A DNA stretch of 64,000 bases from Achatina immaculata. Lineage: Eukaryota; Mollusca; Gastropoda; Stylommatophora; Achatinidae. Both the position numbers and the translations under genes were made by a program. The stretch covers positions 17,212,975 through 17,276,974 of the forward strand of contig CM019701.1 of assembly GCA_009760885.1 (NCBI GenBank). The letters are read 5' to 3'. The notes beneath the pieces are model-generated. The model saw only the letters and a list, made by a program, of their open reading frames with translations, did not search any database and had not been told where the DNA came from. Within the stretch, counting starts at the first letter, position 1; the number at the start of each line of letters is the position of its first letter. This document shows positions 46,701 to 58,700 of this stretch, piece after piece.

Positions 46701-49700
46701 GCATATAAAGGTGATCCTACTGAACTAACTGACTGACACATTTAACAGGTCATAAACATTTGAACTGGAAGAAAAAGAAATCATTGAAGCTATGAGTAAA
46801 TACAACAGAACATGCCATTTATTATCACACACTCACAAAACTAAAAATATGAATAAATAGAACAGAACATGCCATTTATTATCACACACTCACAAAACTA
46901 AAAATATGAATAAACAGAACAGAACATGCCATTTATTATCATACACTCACAAAACTATTTCTTGAAAATGACACCACAGAGCTGGTGTCCATGAGTTTAG
47001 CCATGTTTGCGAACATTTCTAGAAACCACTGTACACACGTCTCTATAGGTCCTCATTAATGACAACAAACTTGTCAACAATAACTCAACCGAGTTCTTGA
47101 ATTATCACGATTCATCTCTAGTACACATGGCCTTTCAAGAATAACCCAACAAAAAAAAAAAAAGGTCAGGGGCATTAAGGTTGGGAGACTGATTAAGGTT
47201 GGAAGGCCATGTGATGTCACGAAAATGAAAGATAACTTCTGAACACCTGCCAGACAATGCTCGCACTGTTTCATGTGGTGTGGACTGCTGCCCCATCCTG
47301 CCAAAAATGAAGAGCTTTTGAACCAGTTCTAAGGTGCCCTTAGCTGCAGCATGATGAATTTTAATTTGATGATGTAACAGTCTGTACATACAGCCAGTTT
47401 CTTCTTTGTTGTTCGCAAGGAAATATGGCAGCATAATCCTAAAGACCACGGCTTTGATTCCACACCACACCATCACTTTTGGAGACAGAACAGCATTTCA
47501 TGCAATCGACTTTTCACTGACATTTCCCATTAACATAATCGTCAACATCAAAGGAAAGAGCCCGTTAAGAAAGTGTGTTGTGCATGCATAAAAATAAAAA
47601 ACAACAGGAAACAAGATATAAGCCCAAAGACTGCGATTTTGCACCGTAGGTTACATCCTGATTTTGGAACATTTCACATACAAAAACATCATTGAAAAAA
47701 AATGTTTTTCATTCTTTTTTTTTTTTAAATTTTATATACAAATCATTCACTGAAGAAGTTTTAGTCATCAAGAAGAAGAAGATGATATGTGATGTGAATG
47801 GGGGAAAATAATCACAAACACTCGTGATAAGTCTGAGATTTTCAGTATTCCGCAAGTGGAAGCATGTAGCACTACGGGTCACGACTTGGGGGGTGAACAC
47901 AAGCAGAAAGATTAGAAACCCATGACAAACAAAAGACACAAAGCACACCAGGCATAGAAAAGCAAACCTCACTTCTGTTGGATGATGATGCAGATTCCTC
48001 CACTGGCTCTTTCTTAAAAAACTGGTTACCAGCCAAACGGTCAGGTAAGTTATGACATGCCAAACCACTGACATGCTCTGTGCCCAAATGTACATTGTGC
48101 TCTATGCCACCAGAATCAAGCGAACTATCCACCTGTAATATGCAAAATATGAGCAGAGGTAAGTTTTGTCCCAGACATCTCAGAGTCAGATATTATAGAA
48201 GTGGAGGTAAGTTTTGTCAGAGTGCCAGACATCTCAGAGTCAGATATAAGAGTGGAGGTAAGTTTTGTCACGAGTGCCAGACATCTCAGAGTCAGATATT
48301 ATAGAAGTGGAGGTAAGTTTTGTCAGAGTGCCAGACATCTCAGAGTCAGATATAAGAGTGGAGGTAAGTTTTGTCACGAGTGCCAGACATCTCAGAGTCA
48401 GATATTATAGAAGTGGAGGTCTTCTTCTTCTTCTTCTTCTTCGTTCGCTTCTACCACCAAAAACCGCACTGTGATCCTACTGAATTCACGCCTGTGGTCC
48501 TCGTTAGGTCCCGTGGTCCCTGAAAAGACCACACGAGATCCACGAGAGGACCACAAGGGGTTCAGAGTATCACAGGGCTTTAGCCTGTATTCTTGGTGGG
48601 TCTCGGAAGCGGGATTGCGTGACATTGTGGTTCTCATTGCACCAGTTTAGTCTAGGGTTGGACTTTCTCACCGGAAGACCTCGACGTGTTTAGGATATCA
48701 GTGCATCCCCGCTGGGGACTTCAGCATTTTGCGATCGTGGCCACTACCCTTCCTAGTTGTGACCAGGATGGAGCTTTTGTTCAGGAAGACGAATCCTCGC
48801 CACTAGTGACTTCTACCCCTGGGTTGAGCCGGTTTAGGCATTATCCCAGTATGGGCGTGTTTGGGACGAGACCGACCTCTAGACCAGAGGTACTGTGACA
48901 TGCATAGCCTTCAAGATTCACCCCTGGTATGAGCCGGTTTAGGCAAAATTCACCAGTATGGGTGTATATCAGGTGTTACCGACCTCTAGAGCGGAGGTGG
49001 CATGACATGTCTAGCCATCAAGTTCCACCCCTGGTGTGTGCCGGTTTAGGCATATTTCACCAGTGTAGGTATTTCGTATAGCTCTCGTAGAGATACTACT
49101 GGACATACCGGTTAAACTTCACTTTCCACCACCTTTTCCCATCGGTGCCGCACAGCAACCTTTATTTCTTTTCCACATTTCTTCCTTGACCGGGAGGAGC
49201 TTCACTCCACGCGCGGCATTTGAAGAGTCTCGCCAGCAGTGTCTTAACCTCTGGGACAAGCCGGTTCATGCATTTCACCCGATATGACTGCACTCAGGAC
49301 GTGGCCGACCTCCAGACCAAAGGTGCCGTGATTTGACTGTTTGCTTCGCTTTATCCTTTCTACCACCTTTTCCGCAGTGATGCTGCGCGGCAACCTCATT
49401 TGCAAATTTCTTCATTGGCCGGGAGGAGCACCGCTCCATGCACGGCAGCTGAAGATCTCGCCAACAGCGAGAAGTGGAGGTAAGTTTTATCAGAGTGCCA
49501 GACATCTCAGAGTCAGATATTATAAGAGTGGAGGTAAGTTTTGTCAGAGTGCCAGACATCTCAGAGTCAGACATTATAAGAGTGGAGGTAAGTTTTGTCA
49601 GAGTGCCAGACATCTCAGAGTCAGACATTATAAGAGTGGAGGTAAGTTTTGTCAGAGTGCCTGACATCTCAGAGTCAGACATTATAAGAGTGGAGGTAAG

Positions 49701-52700
49701 TTTTGTCAGAGTGCCAGAACTCCTGAGAACATCTGTGTTAAGAACATACACATCTTAACATAGTCTTTGTGAGACAGGGAACATAGATCTGTTTGCTTAA
49801 AAACTCTGACCTACTTCTGTAGCCCAGAAACTTGTAGCAATCAACACTAATTGTAATTGTTATTTTTGTAAAATATAATATCATGTTGGTGGACAGATGG
49901 GGACATGGAGATCTCTGGCGGGGATGAGGAAAATCTGATGTGAAATCAATGAATCCAGGACGTGACAAGCCTATAGGTCTTTACAACAGTGGCTATCAGA
50001 ATGATGTAAACAAAACAGAGCCAGCAGACTATAAGTGGCGGGGTAATGGATATTGTTGGGGCACTCATCAGATTCCTCATCCCAAAGTCAGAATGTCTTT
50101 GTGGAACTGTCTCAAATCCGTCCGACATAAAGAAAGGGCTTAAGTACAGCCAGCAGAGGCTGGAAAACAGTTTTGGCCAGGCCAGCCTACACCACTGTTT
50201 TCATGGCAGTCCAAGCAATATACTATTGAAAAGGTGTGAATTATCTATTTCTCTTTTAATGACTGATAGTAGAAGTGTTCTTTGGTTCTCTGATCATAAC
50301 ACTTTGATGTTTCACAAATTAACATTTGCTAAACCACAGCAAGTCCGATGAAATGTTCCTCCATTATTTAATTCTGACAAATAAGATATTCGACTTAGAA
50401 TTCACATCACTTGTACTAAGATGCAATATGACATAATCTTTGTTAGTTTCGTCGTTGAAGCACATAATCATTTGTTCACCATATCAAACTCTATCATATT
50501 CTACATGCTGCAAGTTTTAAACTTCAAAATACTCTGCACATGATACGAGGACAATTCTAAACTCTGTGCTATATTCCATCTGCAACATGTGGTCAACTAG
50601 TTTCTCATCTAAAATCACTGTACTCAAAGTTTCAAAAGTGTCAATTCTTCTTAATCACCTGAAAACCATCTTCCGTCGAACACTACTTCTGATTTTATAT
50701 CGTCTTGTCCTCTTTCTTCTCTTGTCTGTCTTCTGACGGTCTTCCTCTATCGTCTCTCAATCACAGTGTACTAACGAGCAAAGTCTACTTGCCTCTTCTC
50801 TGGACTTCTGTTCTTTCTCATCTTATGGCTTCTCAGCTGTTCCGGTCGGACCTTCTTTCTTCACTCTTGACTGTCCATGTGCACTGACCACCCTTCTTGT
50901 AGTTCTGGACAGTCACTACTTGCCGGACCGACGGTGTTCTGACGATCTCCATCCTCTGTCTCCCCTCTCAATTCCTTACTTCTTCCTCTCCTCTACTTCC
51001 GAATTTCTTGGTTCTTCTTGGTCTGTTCTTCCGTCTTTGGAATTAACCAATAAGTATTTTGGCTCCACCCTTCAGATGTCCACTGGTTGCCATGAGTGTT
51101 CTGACTGTCCATCATACAAACTGCCCTCTGACTTATATGTCATAAGTCAATTGTCCAATAGGGCTCGCCTCTAAATATTTAAATGGTCAACTGGCCGAGC
51201 TGGTCACTCCTTTATTTAAAAACCGTGTGCAATCGCATCCTAACACGCATCACCTAACAGGTGTCAAAGTGTCAACTGCATCTATATAATTGTCATTTAC
51301 CTAAGATATTATCTTGCTCTTTCATGTCGAAGGTTTTATTGTGTCCTCGCTTTTAAATGTCTCTGCCTTTTCTATTCATCTTTTCTATTTTGTTTACTCG
51401 TGTCACTGCTTTATTATCACTGGACCATCCTACTTTCTGGCGTCCTTCCTTTATATTACCTATATTTCAGCTTCACTGAGTCTTTTTCTGTTCACTGTTT
51501 CCACTGTTTACTTTTGTCTGCGTCTTGTTCTAGTGTCATGGAAGTTTTATACCTTTCTCTTCCTTTTCTCTGTCGCTATTCGATGTTACTATTTTCTTTA
51601 CAGTAAATTTTCATAATCATAATCATTAATAATAATAATAATAACAACCATAATCATTACTTACAAGGCCATGCTACATAGACCACAATCTGCCCTAGCA
51701 AGAAAAGGCGCTGAAGCTGGAGGTACCCAGTCAAAAGGCACATTGCAAAAATCAGGGTACCATGCATCATCTCCAATGTGTGTACAAAGAAGATGAAGAA
51801 GAGTACCAGACATCTCAGACTAAAGTTAGGTTTTAGACTAAAGATAGACATGTACCAAATTTTATCAGTTACCGCATTAGTTTTTTCATGGTTACTTGGT
51901 ATCTGTTGCAGACATGTCCAAGGCACCCATACTAGAATATCTGATGCAGTAATAAGAATATATGGAATATCATCTAAAATTGCCAACATCATTAGAGATC
52001 TCTACAACGGATATGTTTGTGCAGTCAAAACAGAAGAAGGAATGAGTGAATGGTTCCAGATTGAAACAGGTGTGAAACAAGGATATATATTATATTGGAA
52101 TTATATATATAATTATATATTATATATATTGGAATTTCCAGACTTCATAATGAAAAAATGCTGCACAGGTAAAAAGGGCATTGATTGGGTACATGAGACC
52201 CAACTGGAAGATCTTGATTTTGCAGATGCCATAACTCTTATCAGTGACAATGTGAAATCAATTCTACTAAAATCAGATACCCTGTCTTCAAAGGCTAGTA
52301 AAATAAGACTTGAAATTAACAAAGATAAAACCAAAAAAAAAATCCTCATTAACCACTAAGGACAAATATACGTAGAAGGAACAGCTGTTGAAGAAGTTAA
52401 CCATTCTGCATATCTTGGCAGCTACATAGACCAGGATGGTGACACCAGAGGGGTAGTTGGAATTCAAATTGCAAAACCAGGATTGACCTTCAAGAATCTT
52501 GAAAACATATGGCATTCAAAAGTTATAAGCACAAAAACCAAGATAAGATTATTCAATTCAAATGTGATATCCACCCTCATTTATATATGTGAAAGCTGGA
52601 AAACAACTAAATAAACAGACAAGAAATTAGACTCTTTCGAAAACAAATGCCTAAGGAAAATACTCGATATAAAGTGGAATGAATTCAAGAACAATGCAGA

Positions 52701-55700
52701 GATAGGGCAGATGAGCAAACCTGTCTCATGGGTGATCAGAAAAAGAAGATGGACATATGTCAGTCATGTGATGAAAAGAAACAATCAAAGGATCCCCATA
52801 CAAGCTATCAAGTGGAACACAACAGGCCAAAGAAAAAGAGGTCGACCACGTGAAACTCTAAAGAGGACATTGTTAAGAGAGGCCAGTTCAGTGGGCATAA
52901 CATCCCTTGATGAGATTGAAAAACTTGCCAAAGACAGGAAATCTTGGTGAACTACCATGCGGGCCCTATGCGATGTTTAGCGGCCCGGGAAGGATGAAAG
53001 TAATAACTATTTCCAGACAAAGAGCTCTGGTGATAAACTCTGTGAGAGTGGTGGTGGTGGTGGAGGTGGTGAGAGATGACTAACACAGCTCTTGGGAGGC
53101 CATGCTTTTCAAATAAAACAGAGTTTTCTAACAGACCACACTAGTTGATGCATCTCTATTTTGTTCAGTAACAACTAAAACTTTCATACAAGCCACATTA
53201 CAGCTGATGAATCTTTGTTCAGTAACAACCAATCATCTACGGCACAATTTATTTTCTTGTCACTATCCAGATCCTGTTTCTGCAGTTCTTACCAATGACA
53301 CTAACTAGATCTTACCAATGACACTAACTAGATCTTACCAATGACACTAACTAGATCTTACCAATGACACTAACTAGATCTTACCAATGACACTAACTAG
53401 ATCTTACCAATGACACTAACTAGATCTTACCACTGACAGAAAATGGCACAAACCTCATCACGACCTCTTGCAGATTCCGACCCTGAACTGGCCTCATCTC
53501 CAGGCAGGTCATCAGGACACAAAAACACATCAATGGGTCCATGGGAACTTCTCAGCCACATTTGACTCTTCTCATGAAGGAAATCAGAAAGCAGAAATTA
53601 AGTTATACAGCCAGGACTGTCAGCAAAATGTTGATAATATGTGGTCAGTACCTGGACAGGTGTGGAAAGCTTGGGGATCCAGTGACTGACCAGCTACCAC
53701 TACCTCCCTTCCCCTCTCCCCAAGTCAACAAGCTGTTAAAAAAAAAGGATACCTGACACAGCAGTGTTAAGGAATCTGCCTAAGAAAAAAGAGAATATCT
53801 GCCTGCAAAGTGGGGAATACCAGATGCTCAGCTGTCAATGAATAAAGGGGAAAAAAAAAAAAATAACCATAAATATGAGATTTCACCAAAGTCACCAGGC
53901 AAACAGTACAAATATGATACTGGTGTTTTGTTTGAGCAAGGTGTTTTGTAGCATGAGGCTCTGAAATAAAACTTGAGATCAGTGCTCTGTCTGAACTGGG
54001 CTGATGTGTTCACAACACTGACAAAGAACAGCAGATGCTGGTCTTTTCAGTTTCTTTGTCTTTCACAACCACCTGATGTCAGTTTAGTTAGACAATCCCC
54101 ATTCCTGCACACTCTGTTCTTCCTTCATTTTGCCCTAGTCTATCCTTGATTGCCTTTGTTTTCATGGACCTCCAAACAAAATTCTGTATAGATGTTATTT
54201 CTGTAACCTGCCATTTTTCTGCATCAGAATGGTAATCCAAGGGACATCTGCCAGTTAGTGAGTACTACTCTGTGTGCTCGACAAGGACAGTCTATTTTGT
54301 ATCAACATTCATTGTTGTTATTCTTCATTTCAAATAATTTTTTTGGGGCCAGCGATGGGGACTAGTGATTGGGCCCAATGATGAGGTCCAGTGATAGAAT
54401 AGAGACCAGTGATTGGGCTCAATGATGAGGTCCAGTGATAGGGACCAGTGATTGGGCCCAATGACAAGGTCCAGTGATTAGGCCCAATGATGAGGTCCAG
54501 TGATAGGGACCAGTGATTGGGGCCAATGATGAGGTCCTGTGATAGGGACCAGTGATTGGGCCCAATGACAAGGTCCAGTGATTAGGCTCAATGATGAGGT
54601 CCAGTGATAGGGACCAGTGATTGGGCCCAATGACAAGGTCCAGTGATTAGGCCCAATGATGAGGTCCAGTGATAGGGGCCAATGATGAGGTCCTGTGATA
54701 AGGACCTGTGATTGGGCCCAGTGACAAGGTCCAGTGATAGAACCAGTGATTGGACCCAATGACAAGGTCCAGCGATGGGAACCAGTGACTGGGCCCAATG
54801 ATGAGGTCCAGCGATGGGGACCAGTAATGGCTACAAAACAAGTATTAATGGAAAGAACGTATGTTTGAAATATGATCAAAACCTTGGCCTGGTGTATATT
54901 TTTACATAGTGGATTGTTTAATACTGCTTGCGTTTTGTACGTATACCATTAATAATATTAATCATGGTTATTATGGGCACCATACAGTTAAACAATATCC
55001 TTAAATATTCATTCACAAAATTCCGACCTCTACATTTTTTGTGGATAAAAGTATATAAAATCAAAGGTCACTATTATTATATCTCTGTATGTCTGGCACA
55101 TCACATCTGTTACTATCTGTATGTTCACAGTTTATAATGAAACCTATCAAGGAAAAATAACCCAGTTATCATAATATATATATATATATCAGACAAAATA
55201 TCATAGACATCATGGTACATGGTAACAAAGTAACAAAAAGATAACCTGGTAAAACAGAAATCTAGGGAACTGAACAAAGATTACTTACAAGATAATGTGG
55301 GAGATTACAAGATAAGCTGGAAGATTACAAGATAATGTGGGGATTGCATGATAATGCAGAAAATCAATTTAACGATAATGTAACGTCTTGCTAGGTCAAA
55401 ATGACACGTCACATAAAAATGATGTTGGTGGTTCCTGGCTTATCAAGATTACTTTTGCATCCTCTCGGTGGTTCTGAAGGCATAAACGTTTAATGTACAC
55501 CATTAGGACTGGTGGTGGTGGCGGTGATGAAGGTGATGGTGACAGTGATGATGGTGACAGTGATGATGGTGACAGTGATGATGGTGATATTGGTGACCAA
55601 ATGGCAACATACATTTTCGGGATCTGGCACCTCAAGCCGTGTATCTGGTGGAGCTTTGATGGCTATTACAGTCTGTTCTTTTAACGAGTCAAGATTTCGG

Positions 55701-58700
55701 ATATCCTGGTACGTGACATATGCTAATGTTGGGCAGTTAAGGTGATAAACAGAACGGCTGATAACTAAACTACTTGTATGTTAAGCTATGTAGCCAACAA
55801 ACAGACATCATGATGATAATGAGAACAGAAAACCTTTGTTTAAGGATATCTGGCATGTTCAGCTTCCTCTGTTAAGTGTTTCAGCTGTCTTGTTGTGTTT
55901 ACTATCAACCTATCCAAAATGTTTTCCTTTCTTCTCAGTTCAACCATATCTGAAAATAATATAACTAGGACATTATACTTTCCTCTCAGTTCAACCATAT
56001 CTGAAAACAAAACATTTGACTTTCTCCTCAGTTTTGAAAACAATACAAAACATCATTGATCAAAGAAGTCTGTATGTTACCATTTTATGAACAAACATCT
56101 ATCTTCTAGTTTCCTCTGCTGTGGTCAGTACTTGTCTGAATACCATCACATCAATAAATTTGATGTATGTCACCTGTATGTCACATTTCCTCAATTTCCT
56201 CCAGACATGCAATTTGAACACAAAATCTCACATACAATAAAAGAAAAGAATCTTACAGACCTATGATTGATAACTTCATGGCCTAAGGTACAATGGATTA
56301 TTTGCGGAGAACTTTTCTGGGATATTTCTCAACATAGTCCCCTTACAAGTTTATGCACTTAGTCCAGCGATCCTGGAGCATACGGATCCCTTCTTTGTAA
56401 AAGTCAGTATCTTGTGCCAGTAGAAAGTGGTCTACAGCATGAATTATGTCATCATCTGAAGCAAATTTGCCAACCACTGAGCTCCTTTTTGAGTTTAGTA
56501 AACAGGTAATAGTCCGAAGGGGCCAAATATGGGGATTAAGGAGGATGTTCAAGAACCTGAAAGCACATTCATGAATGGCAGCCATTGCCACCGTCGACTT
56601 GTGAACTGGGGCATTGTCTTGTTGAAAGATGACTCCTCTCGTCAATTTCCCCCGATGCTTTTCCTTCAATTTGACCCGCAGTTGTTCACAAGATTAGAGT
56701 AATAGGCCCTGGTGACCGTTCTGCCCTTTTGAAGATAGTCTACCAATGGCACACCTTCTGAATCCCAAAAGATGGAAGCCATAACTTTGCCTGCAGACAG
56801 AACCACCCTTGCTTTCTTTGGAGATGGGGATCCATGATGTTTCCACTGCTTTGACTGTTCTTTGGTTTCTGGTTGAAAATGATGAACCCAAGTCTCATCC
56901 ATAGTCACAAATTGCTGAAGAAACTTTTCAGGATCTGCAGAAAAATGGCCAAGATTGTCTCTTGACATGTTGAGATGCTGTTGTTAGTGATCAGCTCCTA
57001 GAAGTTTCAGGATCCATTGAGCAGAGACCTTTGCCATTTGAAGATCATTGTGAATAATGACATGAACACATTCCTGGGAGATGCCCAACTCAGTAGCAAT
57101 GTACCGCTCAGTTAGTCGTTGATCCTCCATTATCATGTCATGGATTCTGCCTGTGGTTTCATCGGTGGTTACTGGTCTTGGTCTTCCTAGATAGGAATCA
57201 TCTTCCAGACTCTCCCTTCCATGTTTGAATTGAGCTGCCCATTTCTTCACTGTGCTGTAAGAAGGGGCACTCTCCCCTACAGCCTCTACCATATCCTCAT
57301 GGATCTCCTTCGATTATAAGCCCTTGATGCAGAGGTAGCGGATGACTGTTTGATGAGAAATTTTATCCATTTTCTCAATTTCTGCCACCCCTTAGGTAAC
57401 TTCAGTAGCCTGTTAAAAAAAAAAAAAGTGGTTGCAGTTAATTTCTTGAAATGTGGTGTTTAATCTTACATTAATTTGATCTACAAATGCACCTAATATC
57501 AACTGGTGTTTCAAGTATTTGTACCTTAGGCCGCAAATTTATCAATCAACCCTTGTACTTGCACAATGTGAACTAGAAGATATGCACATAATTATAGCAA
57601 AGATATGCTTGAAATGGATTGGTCATGTTCTACAAAAGGATCCCAGCAACATCACTAAAACAACCATGTAATGGACACCCCAGGAAATGACAGGCTGACC
57701 AAAGTGATGAATTCTTACATCCTTCTCGTGCCATGAAATATCACACAGGGCTCACATGGTAGTTCGCCAAATCTTCCTCTTTTTGGCAAGTTTTTCAACC
57801 TCATTAAGGGATTTTATGCCCACTAAACTGGCCTCTCTTAACAATGTCCCCTTTAGAGTTTCACATGCTTGATCTTTTCTCTTTGGCCTGTTGTGCTCCA
57901 CTTAACAGCTTGTTTTGGGATTCTCTGACTGATGAATTGGAGAAGCAAACAGTTGACATGCCAGACAAAAGTTGGCCACAGAATATGGGAAATGGAGAAA
58001 ATTTGTTGCAGCACTGCAAGATGCCACAAGATGTGTTAGTCAGTGGCTGCTTAGTGATTCACCGACATAGGACGTGAGTTAATGTACCGTGCAGTGCCTT
58101 AGAGAACCCTCACATCTTTATTCTCCTATGATGAGACAGCAAAACGTTATTTATATATATAACTGCCAGTAAATCTTTTCATATACACAATTAAAGCTAA
58201 ATACTTCAACACAAAGAAGGCACATTATATCTGGACACAGTTAAAATGTCACACTGTGAGAAATAAATGCTAGTACACTCATTTTCACACAAATTTTGTC
58301 TGTGATAAAATGTTTAGTACTGTCAAATTTTTTATATGGTCACTGACCTGCAGTCAATTTTCATGTAAAAACTGGGGGAAGAATGTATCTGAGAACAGTG
58401 ATGTGTGTGTCTGCTGTATCTAAGAATGGTGATGTTTAACATACATACAATAGAACAGTGATGTGTGTGTCTGCTGTATCTAAGAATGGTGATGTTTAAC
58501 ATACATACAATAGAACAGTGATGTGTGTGTCTGCTGTATCTAAGAATGGTGATGTTTAACATACATACAATAGAACAGTGATGTGTGTGTCTGCTGTATC
58601 TAAGAATGGTGACGTTTAACATACATACATGAGAACAGTGATTGTGTCTGCTGTATCTAAGAATGGTGATGTTTAACATACATACAATAGAACAGTGATG

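Noticed and set aside
53700..53756. Alternative E2F exon starting further upstream of 53567
   Set aside because: Frames upstream of the AAG|AGT acceptor reach stops before any other good AG.
54478..54879. 133-codon ORF with ITGPHHW repeats
   Set aside because: Minisatellite in E2F intron 6; no exon signals.
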